A DNA stretch of 64,000 nucleotides, from contig JAXRKN010000011.1 in the NCBI GenBank assembly GCA_038502055.1, forward strand, positions 62,001 through 126,000. The letters run 5' to 3'. The notes beneath the pieces are model-generated. The model did not search any database. It saw nothing but the letters and a program-made list of their open reading frames with translations, and had not been told where the DNA came from. Both the position numbers and the translations under genes were made by a program. Source of the DNA: Tanytarsus gracilentus (taxonomy: Eukaryota > Arthropoda > Insecta > Diptera > Chironomidae). Shown here in pieces: positions 1 to 10,324 of the stretch (position 1 is the stretch's first letter; the number at the start of each line of letters is the position of its first letter).

Positions 1-1463
1 GTCAGCTTCTGGTGAAAGTCCAGTTAATCCAAAGAAGCTTCGAACATCATCAAGTCGAACATAAGCAGCTTGGCCATTACCTCCCGTGAGACAGTAAAGT
101 GGACCTTTACGTCCCCAATGTTTGTCACCAACTCCACATCGAGCTTGATCATAACAAAGTTCGCAGAGTGATGGATATTTTTGCTCTAAAAAATTCAAAA
201 TTTAAAAATACGTTAAATTTTTAAAATATTTATTGAAACTTACTCAAAGCTCGATCTTGTTCAGGATCACTGACCCACGGGCCCGCTTTACAGCTTTCCG
301 CGAAAAAATTTGCGCTCGCTTTTATCCTCGACTCGGTCAGTGTCAATTCACTTTCACATTGTCGCGCAACCATCGTTGATTCAAGGTAATCGCCTATTAT
401 GTCATTCCAATTATCCAACTGATAGCCGGGAAAACAAACGCGGGTTTTCTTCAAGTCGACTGCCGAATAGATTTTCGCTTCATTATCAACGACCACAACC
501 ACTTCATATTCGAATTCCGCGGGATGAAAGCGAATTTCACTTGTCACTAAAATTTCAAGGGCTGCCCATCGAGCACCAACAAGATCTTCCGATGAAAAAA
601 CGCCAAAGTGTGCGTATCCTTTACTGATTCTTCTCGCACAATCAAGACGATCGACTCCAATGATGCATTCAATGTTTGTTTGCTTTTCAATTATCGGACA
701 ATATTTTTCTGTTCTCCGAAACGATCCGCGATTTTCTACAATACAGATTCGCACTAAAAAATAATGTGTGAGAGAGAATGGAAGAGATTAAAAGATTGCT
801 TTTTATATTGAGCGATGATTAATAGTGCGTCTGGAAATCCCTTCAAAAGCTTACGATAAATTAACATGCAAAGAGCATACACTGAGAGAGAAAATTCCAT
901 GAATATGTCGATGAAATTTTTAATCATTCAATTTAATGAGTTAAAAAATATTTTAATTTTTTTCTCTCAGTGAATAAAACGAGCCGGTATATAAAATCAG
1001 TTTCAAGGTGAAACCTGCTGATATTTCTTCTTGTTTTAATATTTTTTGAAGAAATAAATTTATGACATAAATAAACGTAAAGTTTATATTGCATTGCCTA
1101 TTACTTAACCTTATCTAATTACACATAATTCAATGTGTCAACTTTATGTAAAGCGATATTGTGGTATTTTCAATCTAGGCTTATTGCAAATGTTTTTTAA
1201 GAAAATTAAAATGGATATTTTTCATTTTTGCTAAACAAATATTTGAATGTCGTGTTTACTTTAAAATAATATTAAAAACTCGATTTGTTTGTTCAGAATT
1301 TTTAAGAACTTGACTAATGAATTTAGATTTTCAACGTTAATTTTTTTTTATGGTACTCACATTTTCCACTTTTATCATTTGTTGAAATATCCTTTGAGTA
1401 AAAATCCTTTGCTAGAATTTCCGAAAAGCATAAAATAATGCTTAGTGCAAATTTAAACAGCAT
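1..1463 (-). CDS. Transferrin-family protein, 5' part (partial at window edge)
   Basis: Minus-strand exons at 1361-1463, 244-753 and 185 down to the window edge, joined by phase-1 introns with good GT-AG sites. Exon 1 gives a signal peptide (MLFKFALSIILCFSEILA). Exon 2 has the cysteine pattern of a transferrin N-lobe: RICIVE near the start of the lobe, then ECIIGVDRLDCARRI, then TRVCFPG where family members usually have CHTG. Exon 3 has SLCELC, then GPLYCLTGG and AAYVRLDDV. Transferrins are secreted or membrane-anchored two-lobed glycoproteins that usually bind ferric iron. Several usual ligand positions look replaced: the Asp after the GxADA-like segment, the CHTG anion loop, and the Tyr before the GxFxCL segment, here in KHWGRKGPLYCL. 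A Tsf3-like or other non-canonical insect transferrin fits best. The C-lobe lies outside the window. Family call is strong; subfamily is inference. Confidence 0.8.
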
Positions 1464-2024
1464 TTTATAATTTTATTATCAGCTAATTCCGTTTTTTTTG
1501 TTACAATGTTATTCACAGCAACTGAATATAAACTTTTATCAAGAACTTTTTTAAATACTGAATTTTTTTCCTTAATTTTTAATTTTTATCACATCTCGTT
1601 AAAACTTTTGATCATCAGGTAAAAATTAAACTTTAATACTTTTTTTCTTCTTCACGTCTGACCACTTGAGAATCTCGATTTAAAATGAGCTTAGCAAAAA
1701 AATAAAAACTTGCCGCATAAATTCTCTCTCTCTTCTCATAATCTTGTCTGGTCTGCTAAACAGCTGTAGATTTTTTTCTCACTCAACTCTCTCGCATAAA
1801 ATTTTTAAATGGATTTTAAAATGACGTAAGTGATTCCCCAAAACTTGAGCGAATAAATTAAAATACATCTTCTGAAAAATCCTCAAAGTTGTATGGCAAG
1901 TTCATCATGCCATGTGGTATTTTTATCTTAATTTTCCTAGAATGAATAAAGTAAATTCTCATGTCAAACCTGTTATGCCTTGGTTATTTATGTTTCTTCT
2001 TTATTTTTTCAGCACAAAACAAAA
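1464..2024. other. Divergent intergenic region between transferrin and MFSD6-like genes
   Basis: About 560 bp of AT-rich DNA between two divergently transcribed genes, so it should hold both promoters. A pyrimidine run ending in AG (about 2000-2012) lies just before the MFSD6-like ATG and may be the acceptor of a 5'-UTR intron. I see no convincing coding sequence. Confidence 0.5.
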
Positions 2025-3914
2025 ATGAAGCTTGAAATATCAAAAGAGCTTTTGCCAATAAAAGCTCATTACTTCTTTTTTATGGGAAGTGAGTAAAAAA
2101 TGTTTCTAAAAAAACTTAAATAAATTTTTAATCTGATAATTTATTTTTTAACCTAGGTTTGGGTCCCATTCTACCTCAAATTGCAGTTTTTGGAAGGCAG
2201 TTAGGTATTTCAGCAACAGTAATGGGCTTCCTATTATCACTTCTTCCCTTCTTATATTTTTTCGCCAAACCGGTTGTTGGAATTCTTGCCGACTACTTTT
2301 CAGTAATTAATTTGACATTTAACATTTTTGCATACCATCGATGACATTAACTCTGATTACTTTTTCTCTCACTTAGAAAGCAAGGAAATTAATTTTCTTG
2401 TCGCTCGTGGCAATCATGACACTCTCATACGCTGGTTATGTCTTTTTACCTCAACACACGAATCAGAATAGTTTCAATGTCACTCAAATTTTTGGTTGTG
2501 AATATTTGGTAAATTTATTTGAAAATCGCTTTTTATCCGAAAATCAAAATCTCATTAAAAAATTTAGAATAATTTACATCCCACCGAATGTCTTAATTAT
2601 CATCATGTGATATGTGAAAATCACGCAAATTTGACTAACTTTAAGTTAACTCGAGTGCATGGAGAGACTTTGTTATGTCATCAAGAAGAAAATGATTTTA
2701 TTTTGGAGTTAAATACAACGCTTGAATGCCGCACGACAGAGGATTCAGAAGCTCCACCATGTTTTTATAAGTCACTCACTTTCTGGTGTTTTCTCATATT
2801 CACTTATCTCGGTACAATCGGATTTAATGTCGGTAATGATACAAAAATGTAATTTAAATTTTTGAAAATATTTTAAAACTAAAAATGTCTCAGGTAACAG
2901 CATTAGTGACGCTATATGTTTCGATGTGCTTGGCGAACAACGTCAGATGAAATATGGCAAGCAGAGAATTTATGGAAGCATCGGATTCGGGTTAACTTCG
3001 CTAATCGCTGGCTTTGCGATGGACTTGCATTCGAATGATTGGACTCCAGCAATATTAGTTATGGTCTCGTTTGCATCAATGGACTTATTTAGTATCACAA
3101 AACTTAAGCTTCCAAAATTTTACACGTCAGACTCAATTTTCAAGGACGTTTCTCGACTTTTGAGGCACCGAAAAATTGCACTTTTTCTGTGCTTTGCAAC
3201 AATTGCGGGAATTTTTGACTCGTTTATTTTTTACTACATGTTTTGGCACCTCGAAGATATTGCTGAAAAATCAAATTTAAAGCAGCATGTTAAACTTATC
3301 GAGGGGCTGACAGTCGCGGCTGAATGCCTTTTTGGTGAGGTACTGTTTTTCCTCATCTCAGGAAAAATCATCAAGAAACTCGGCTACATTCACTGCTTGA
3401 GTTTTTGCTTCTTCTGTTACACTTTGAGATTATTTTTCATATCACTCATGACGTCACCATGGCATTTGATTTTAATAGAGATTGGAATGCAGGGATGCAC
3501 ATATGCACTTTGTTATACATCTATCGTTGGTTAGTGTCTAGAAAAAATTTGTTAAATTCTTTATTTTATTTAAACTTTTACTTTTTTCATCAAGCTTATG
3601 CAGCTGCAATTGCACCGCCAGGAACAAGTGCAACAGTTCAGGGTCTTGTTGCCGGTATGGACGATGGGCTAGGATTTTCAATAGGTTCTATTTTCGGTGG
3701 ATTTCTCTTTCAAACTTTCGGTGGGAAAAGAAGTTTTCAAATTTTCGCCGCAATGGCTCTCATCACATGCATCGCGCACATTGTATTAAGACCAGCTTCG
3801 ACACATGAAATTCGCACATTACCAATAAAAGCCAAAACTCCTGACAAAGTGGAGGATATTGTCAAACTTAGTAAAGAAAGCGAAGAAGAAACTTTTGAGA
3901 TTGAAACAAAATGA
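2025..3914 (+). CDS. Major facilitator superfamily transporter, MFSD6-like
   Basis: Six exons: 2025-2088, 2157-2302, 2377-2508, 2568-2832, 2894-3529 and 3595-3914. All junctions keep frame and give about 520 aa. The N-terminus (KAHYFFFMGSLGPILPQIAV) starts directly with the first membrane helix. A loop has GILADYFSKARK. After a long extracellular Cys/Asn-rich loop comes the conserved segment SISDAICFDVLGE with KYGKQRIYGSIGFG. The C-terminal half has APPGTSATVQGLVAGMDDGLGFSIG, typical of the MFS_1_like/MFSD6 group. The protein should be a 12-helix plasma-membrane or endomembrane transporter; the substrate is unknown. The acidic tail (KESEEETFEIETK) is cytosolic in MFS topology. The short ORFs seen separately here are fragments of this one spliced gene. 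Confidence 0.85.
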
Positions 3915-4191
3915 AAAATTTTAAGGTTACTTATGGAGAAACCATCATGATTTTTTAAGTTCTAAGTTAAAAAAGTGAAATATATTTTAATGACAATCAA
4001 AATGGCATTAAACAAGATGTTGCCATTTCCAGACTCTTTTTGCATAATTTCAGAATAAAAATGTTAAAGCCAAGAAAAATAAAAATACCTAATGTTTTTT
4101 TTTAATTTTAATGACTTTAAATATAGCTTAGTTTTCGAAAAGTCTCAGTCACCTTAAAAACTCTTAAATATTTTCTAGAGTTAAATTCAGA

Positions 4192-5500
4192 ATGTTCGCT
4201 AAAAAGCTTTATCATCGAAATTCATTTTTGCGTCTGTCATGCCCTAACTACGAACAAAATTTAATTCAAAATGGAATGACTGAAATTTTCTTGCGTCACC
4301 TCCCTCCTCCTCTTGTGATGCAACAGCGTTCTGTGGTGAAAGAATGTTTGGATTTTCAGGAAAAATATAGTCGTGGTTATGAGAGAATTGGGTTTGAGAA
4401 TTTGGTAAGTTAACAAGTAAAAAATTAAGAGAGATTACATAAATTTTCCTCACAGATTAACAATCTATCCTTCGTCGAAAATCTCGATTTGATTGCAACA
4501 TCTCTTGAGCAAATAAACAAAGAACTTATAGATTCATCCATTGTTCCATTGGCAATAAGACTTGAAATTATTCAAAAGCTATACGCAATCCTTACTCAAA
4601 TCACGAGCTTCACTAACCCGATTATTATGCCGTGTGCACTCGAAATACTTAAAAACGTATCCATGGATTATTGTGGCGCTTGTGCAATTGTAGCGAATGA
4701 TGAGATTATGAAACTTGTGTTTGAGTTAATGCGATCACAAAAGGATTTGAGTGAAGTTTGTTGCGAGATTTTGCTACAAATGAGTTTCGATGTTTTTGGT
4801 GAGTTTTTAAATTTTGATCTCGGTGATGAATTTTTTTTAAAAAATATTTTTAGTTGCTGATGAACTGCTTAAAAAGCCATTTTTCATCGACGAGCTCAAG
4901 TTCCAACTTCATCATCCGACATGTAATCGAAAATTCATCACAGCACTATCAAATTTTATCTCACGTCAACCTAAAATTTTCGTCCATCAACAAATTGTAA
5001 AATCTCTTCTTAAAAATCACAACTCGACTTATCCTGAATCCTACAAGTGTCTTTCAATTATTCTCAACACTGATGAGTCGGATGAACTTGTGGAAAAGTT
5101 TGATGTCGCTCGCACATTGTCGTCAATCTTGTTTAAATGCACACGTGATGACGAAGAAATGAAGACATACGTTGTCATGGCGCTGAGAAGTTGCGTAATA
5201 AACAAGCAGCCTTTTTGTCACTCGGGATTTCCATGGAGATTGCTATTAAAAAAATTGATCGAAGCCGCATATACGAAAACGAACCAATTCCTTCAACTCA
5301 ACTCAATTCAAACACTTCGAATCATGAGCGATGTGCCGATGGTCAAAAATGAATTGAAAAAAGTTTATAAATTAAAATTGAAGGGTGTCAAATGCTTATC
5401 GAGTGAAATTGAAGAAATGAATAGTGATTTGCTGCAATGGTTGAATTATAAAAGCTACAAATTGAATGATGGAAATAAATATGAAAAATTGTTTATTTGA
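4192..5500 (+). CDS. Unrecognised protein of about 400 aa, possibly ARM-like helical fold
   Basis: Three exons, 4192-4404, 4456-4798 and 4854-5500, with GTAAGT/GTGAGT donors and frame kept throughout. I do not recognise the family. The protein is leucine- and isoleucine-rich and looks all-helical. Segments such as IRLEIIQKLYAILTQI, ALEILKNVSMDYCGACAIVA and SLLKNHNSTYPESYKCLSII resemble successive helical repeats (ARM/HEAT-like), but no diagnostic motif is visible. There is no signal peptide or membrane helix, so a cytosolic or nuclear scaffold role is an inference only. The gene ends 5 bp from the stop of the convergent minus-strand coding exons at 5506-5854, so the two 3' UTRs must overlap. 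Confidence 0.7.
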
Positions 5501-5505
5501 AAATT

Positions 5506-5854
5506 TCACTCTGAATCGTCATCGAAGAAAACATTATTGACTTTTTCATGTTTAAAGAAATTTTTGTCGAATTCCTTTTCATTGGAAGATCCAGCATTGA
5601 GAACATTTACTTCCTGATCAACATTTACGTTTGTAGCGTCGACGTGTGGACCGATTTCAATTCCTGTCATTACACTATTATCAAACGCTTTAAAAAAGAA
5701 TACGAAAATGTGATGAATACGAAAACAAATTTATGAAGCTTTACTTACGATCCTCTACAATGTTCACCACCTGCTTGTACTTTAAATTTTTAATTTTTAA
5801 CTTTTCTCCAGGATTTCTCAACCTTTCCGCATCCTTTGAGATTTTTCTTCGGCC
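5506..5854 (-). CDS. Unrecognised coding exons, 5' end not located
   Basis: Two minus-strand exons: 5749-5854 (starts GRRKISKDAERLRNPGEKL, ends VVNIVED) and 5506-5687 (PFDNSVMTGIEIGPH to NNVFFDDDSE, stop TGA). They are joined by a phase-1 intron with a GTAAGT donor, and a TTTCTTTCAG acceptor precedes the first. The composition (Lys-rich then acidic tail) and matched splice sites argue for a real small, probably nuclear protein of at least 96 aa. No in-frame ATG lies in the first exon. One possible start is a tiny exon at about 6006-6017 (MIKC, ending before GTGAAT), but that donor is weak. Otherwise the 5' exons lie further upstream and the secreted gene at 6038-8576 would sit inside an intron. 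Function unknown. Confidence 0.55.
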
Positions 5855-6037
5855 CTGAAAGAAAAATTTAAAAAACTCTTAATTGTTTTTTTAATTGAAA
5901 AAATTTATTTTTTCTTTTGCAGAACTATTAATTAGACTTATAAACTAGCTCATGTCCTTAATCAAGCGAAGTCGTCATAAAATAATTAAAAAATCCATCA
6001 TTCACACACTTTATCATAAATTAGAGTAAATTAAAGC

Positions 6038-8576
6038 TTAACCAACTTGTTGAACGCCACTTTGTGAGTTCGAGTTCGATCTTCTGCTTGCGGTTGCGTC
6101 ATCACTTGCTTCATCATTTAATGCTTCTTGTAAGGCATCATCATTAGCAACATCTGCTTGTTTAGTTTCTGCTGGCTTCTTCAATGCATCTTCATCAACT
6201 AAATCTGTCTCATCAAACCTAATTTTTTTTAAATTAATTATTTGATTAACTGTATAAAATTTCAAGCATTTCTTACATTTGAGCAAAATCGGCTACGAAT
6301 CCTTTCTGAATTTGATTTCCTTGTTTTTGGCCAGAAGCTGACTGCGATTGGTCTCCTTGACTCTGTGAAAAAGCTGATGCACCTCCTTGACTCTGTGAGT
6401 ATGGTGAGGCACCTCCTTGGCTCTGTGAGAAAGCTAATGGACCTGATTGACTCTGTGAGAAAGCTGATAATCCTCCTTGACTCTGTGAGAAAGCTGATGC
6501 ACCTCCTTGACTCTGTGAGAAAGCTGATAATCCTCCTTGACTCTGTGAGAAAGCTGATGCACCTCCTTGACTTTGTGATAAAGCTAATGGACCTGATTGA
6601 CTCTGTGAGAAAGCTGGTGATCCTCCTTGACTTTGTGAGAAAGCTGATAATCCTCCTTGGCTCTGTGCGAGTGCTGATGCACCGCCTTGACTCTGTGAGA
6701 AAGCTGGTGATCCTCCTTGACTCTGTGAGAAAGCTGATGATCCTCCTTGACTCTGAGAGAATGGTGAGGCACCTCCTTGACTCTGTGATAAAGCTAATGG
6801 ACCTGATTGACTCTGTGAGAAAGCTGGTGATCCTCCTTGACTCTGTGAGAAAGCTGGTGATCCTCCTTGACTCTGTGAGAAAGCTGATGATCCTCCTTGA
6901 CTCTGAGAGTATGGTGAGGCACCTCCTTGACTCTGTGAGAAAGCTAATGGACCTGATTGACTCTGTGAGAAAGCTGGTGATCCTCCTTGACTCTGTGAGA
7001 AAGCTGATGATCCTCCTTGACTCTGAGAGAATGGTGAGGCACCTCCTTGACTCTGTGAGAAAGCTAATGATCCTCCTTGGCTTTGTGAGAGAGGTGATAA
7101 TCCTCCTTGGCTCTGTGCGAGTGCTGATGATCCTCCTTGACTCTGTGAGTATGGTGATTGTGATTGACCACCCTGGGTTTGAGTAACTACTTCATCCATT
7201 AACGATTGACTTTGGCCCCCTTGATTCTGTTGAAAAGGTGATTGCGATTGACTCTTTCGGTAAGATGATTGCGATTGGAACCCTCCTTGATTTTGTTGGT
7301 GAGGTGATTGCGATTGGAATCCTCCTTGACTTTGTTGATAAGGTGATTGCGATTGCCCCCCTAAATCATAACCTTGATTTTGTCCTACATAAAAATTATA
7401 TTGAAAAGCTTTAACTTTTTACAATGCACTCACCTCCAAATCCTTGAGATTGAGATCCACCGCTGTACGCCCTTTGCATATGTTGATGTTGATTCCAAGG
7501 ATTTTGAGACTGTCCACCTTGATTTTGATTAAATTGTGGCGATAAATTAAATCCATTTTGACTCTGTCCATTCTTTCCTTGATGTTGATTATAAAAATCT
7601 TGATTTTGTTGAGGATAAATTCCGGAACCATGCTGATTTTGACTCTGTCCATGGTTTCCTTGATGTTGATTAAAAAAATCTTGATTTTGTTGAGGATACA
7701 TTCCGGAACCATGCTGATTTTGACCAAACTGCGACTGTCCACCCGGCGATTGGCGTTGACTTCCATATCCATCAGCTTCATCCTTGAGTTTTAAAATATT
7801 AGTTCTAACTGAATTATTTAAATTGCTGAATGTTACCTGCATTTGAAATCCAGGAGATTGATATTGGTTACCCTAAATATTAATTAAAAATTAAGTTAAT
7901 AATGTAGATAGTAGATTTTAAAAAAATTTACCTGAGTTTGTGCTGAACGCCGACTAACCTAAAAATACTCAATTCAATTTAATATTTTAAAAAATTAAAC
8001 TTAGTCTTACTTCATCATCTGATTGCTCATCAAACATTACTTGCATAGGTCCCGCATATGGATTATAAGGACTAGCTGCCATCACTGGTGGTGCAAAAAC
8101 TGGTTCAATATATTGCGACTGAACAGGTGGCCCAAGCATTGGAGGGCCAGCTAAAGAAAATTAATGAGACACATCAAATTATGCAACAGTTTTATGTGTT
8201 TTAAAATCATGAATAAAACTAACCTGCGACAGGTGGACCCAAAACTGGCGGGCCAACTTTACAAAATTAATAACACAATATTATTTTATTGAAGATTTAA
8301 AAATAATTAATTAATTACCTGCCACTGGAGGACCCATCATGGCTCCGCCTTGATGAAATCCTGGTGGTGGTTGTAAGCTGGATGGCTCAACATAAATTGG
8401 TCCTCGAATTGTATATAACCCGATTGGTGGCGGAGGAGGTGCCAATAAACCTAACAGTGGATCGGTGAATTGTGCACTGCCTGTAAGTAAATTAGTCATG
8501 TAATAAATTAATTCCTTAAAATTTTATAAAACGAACCACTTCCAAGGACAGCACAAATATAAAACAGTACTCTCAT
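6038..8576 (-). CDS. Secreted SQSQGG-repeat protein (cluster gene A), about 691 aa
   Basis: Nine minus-strand exons: 8537-8576, 8319-8480, 8224-8256, 8011-8150, 7932-7958, 7837-7872, 7434-7782, 6277-7384, 6038-6218. A signal peptide (MRVLFYICAVLG) is followed by a head, SAQFTDPLLGLLAPPPPP and RGPIYVEPSSLQPP, that matches gene C nearby. Then come GPP repeats, a short SRRSAQTQ exon, a Gln/Asn/Gly-rich region with two 27-aa repeats, and 27 units of the type SQSQGG(S/A/L/P)(S/P/L)(A/P)(F/Y/L). The acidic C-terminus ends SRRSNSNSQSGVQQVG. The first four introns after the signal exon are phase 1, suiting exon duplication. The 54-nt gap 7783-7836 is also open in frame, so it may be exon rather than intron. 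The composition suggests an extracellular structural or gland secretion (silk, egg coat or matrix); that role is inference. Confidence 0.8.
6351..7157 (-). repeat. 30-bp coding tandem repeat, about 27 units
   Basis: A 30-bp unit encodes ten residues of the type SQSQGGASPF. There are 27 units (the first one codon short), all inside exon 8 of gene A. Variants follow a higher-order pattern: units reading ASP(F/Y), SSAF, SPAF and PLA(F/L) recur in that order, which implies block duplication of about 120-150 bp. Unit length will probably differ between alleles. Confidence 0.9.
7561..7722 (-). repeat. 81-bp direct tandem repeat, two copies
   Basis: Two nearly identical 81-bp copies (7642-7722 and 7561-7641) encode QNQHGSGMYPQQNQDFFN... 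and its near copy with GIYPQQNQDFYN. They lie in exon 7 of gene A and are a recent coding duplication separate from the 30-bp array. Confidence 0.85.
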
Positions 8577-8641
8577 TCTCGACGATGCAAATACGCGACT
8601 AGCAAATAAGGCACTGGCTCATGATAAAAATCAGCACTGCA

Positions 8642-8648
8642 ATTTATA
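8642..8648 (-). promoter_or_regulatory. TATA box of gene A
   Basis: TATAAAT on the minus strand, about 65 bp upstream of the gene A ATG at 8576, a normal distance for a short 5' UTR. Gene C has an equivalent TATA box, which suits strongly expressed tissue-specific genes. Confidence 0.55.
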
Positions 8649-9060
8649 GAATCTCAAAAAGCGATTAGTAAAAAATTTTGATTGAAGTGCATTCGATTGT
8701 GTGTATAATTGGGGAGAAAATTTGCACTCAATTAATTTTTATGGTGAACTGCATCTCGACGGCATTTTGTAACTTCTTTCATACAGAAGCTCTAAAGTAA
8801 TTGCATAAAATCGTGCATCGAAAATATATTTAAAGAGATGTTTTGTATTATTATTAACAAAATTGATGACAAGCTCATATATAAACTCGTTAAGGTTGGG
8901 AATTAAAAAGGTGTGAAAAATATATTGGAAGTGTTAAAAATTCTACATGATGAACATTTTAAAATATTTAAATTAGCTAAAAAAATAAATTTTATGTTTA
9001 ATTTAAAAACAACTTTTTTTATTGGTCAACATTTTACTTTATTTAAGTTTAAATTTATTT

Positions 9061-9379
9061 TCAACCTTCAATTAATTTACTCGGTAAAGCACGTTTCTCA
9101 AAAATATATTTATCTTCACTGGCTTTTCCTGCGGGTTTAGGATCTGCAGCTTGTTGAGCAACATCATTCGACTGTTGAACACCTGGTTAAAATTTATTTT
9201 AATTTTTATAAAATCTGAACCTTATGATTTAATTAAATATTTACCTGATTGAACATTTGAGTTATCCTGACTTGAACCTAAAAAAAATTATTTAATCTAA
9301 GTTTCAAAAAAATTTCATTACCTTCAAAAGCTATGAACAAGAAAATTGAAATAAGTAAAATATTGAAAGCTTTCCCCAT
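9061..9379 (-). CDS. Small secreted protein with NSNVQSGVQQ motif (cluster gene B), 70 aa
   Basis: Three minus-strand exons: 9322-9379, 9245-9277 and 9061-9182, joined by phase-1 introns. A signal peptide (MGKAFNILLISIFLFIAFEG) precedes SSQDNSNVQSG, then VQQSNDVAQQAADPKPAGK and a charged tail ending KLIEG. The NSNVQSG/VQQ block is split by a phase-1 intron exactly as in gene C, and matches the C-terminus of gene A. An in-frame ATG 51 nt upstream (9430) would add 17 residues (MEKNSVYCESLFKLQEK); I chose the inner ATG because it puts the hydrophobic segment at the N-terminus. The gene looks like a minimal member of the family: signal exon plus the motif exons, without the GPP or SQSQGG regions. 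Function unknown. Confidence 0.65.
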
Positions 9380-9600
9380 TTTTTCTTGAAGCTTGAATAA
9401 CGACTCACAATAAACTGAATTTTTTTCCATTTTACTTCTTTAAATCAAATAAAAGAGCGTAAAATTTTTGATTGACAAGCAAAATATTAGATTTTAAATC
9501 AATTACGCGAGTAATTAGTACAAATAAATGTTTTTCGCTCACAAATCTTAATTTTTTTTATTTATCAAATTTCTAGTTTAAACTTTTTACTTAAACAAAT

Positions 9601-10252
9601 TTATGGTTGAGAAACTTGTTGAATATTTCCTTGGAGATTCATGTTTCCAGTGCCGAATTGTTGGATTCCTATGAAGATATTTTAATGATATTTGACAGTC
9701 TTGTTAATTACGTTATAATTATAAATTTACCTGATTGAACATTTGTGTTTGCCGATCTTCTTGATGGAGCTGGTCTTTGATTTACTGGATCATTTGTTTC
9801 ATCATAAGCCACTTGAACAAATCCACCTCCCATTGGGGGAGGGCCCATCATAGGTGGTCCCATCATAGGTTGAACTGGTGGTCCCATGGCTTGAACTGGA
9901 GGGCCCATCATAGGTGGTCCTCCCATCACCGGACCTTAAAAAAATTAATTATAGCATACATTTTTTTGCGTGATTTAACGCTTAAAAATCACTTACCAGC
10001 CATTGGATTCATTGGCACTAAGCTACTTGCATCTACAAAAAGCGGACCTCTGATTGCGATCAGATGGTTTGGAAGGGGTGCCAATGGTCCTAAAACTGGA
10101 TCCATGAATTGACCACGGGCTGTAAAAATATCACGAAATAATTAATTAAATAAGATAAGAAACCACTTTAATTTGAATATTTTAGTCCATAAAACAAACT
10201 CACCAAGTCTAAGTACTCCAAGTAACAACAATTGAATTTTAAACGCGAGCAT
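9601..10252 (-). CDS. Secreted Met/Pro/Gly-rich protein (cluster gene C), 147 aa
   Basis: Four minus-strand exons: 10204-10252, 9997-10119, 9731-9934, 9601-9668, all joined by phase-1 introns. The signal peptide is MLAFKIQLLLLGVLRLARG. The head QFMDPVLGPLAPLPNH with IRGPLFVDASSL is clearly homologous to the head of gene A. It continues with MMGPPVQ-type repeats (several GPPMMGPP units), VAYDETNDPVNQ, then the signature PSRRSANTNVQSG/IQQ and the tail NMNLQGNIQQVSQP. The Met-Gly-Pro-Pro region is low complexity and probably unstructured. Like gene A it is probably a secreted structural or glandular protein. I know no named family with this combination. Confidence 0.75.
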
Positions 10253-10316
10253 TTTCTAATGAAATTCACTATCAAAATCAACTGGAAAATTGGAGAATTA
10301 ATTTTAGATTTCTTCT

Positions 10317-10324
10317 TATTTATA
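10317..10324 (-). promoter_or_regulatory. TATA box of gene C
   Basis: TATAAATA on the minus strand, 65 bp upstream of the gene C ATG at 10252. The spacing is the same as for gene A, so the core promoter was probably duplicated with the gene. Confidence 0.55.

Noticed and set aside
6242..7186. 314-codon plus-strand open frame opposite the SQSQGG repeat
   Set aside because: It exists only because the 30-bp repeat has no stop in that antisense frame. It has no start context, and both ends stop where the repeat ends.
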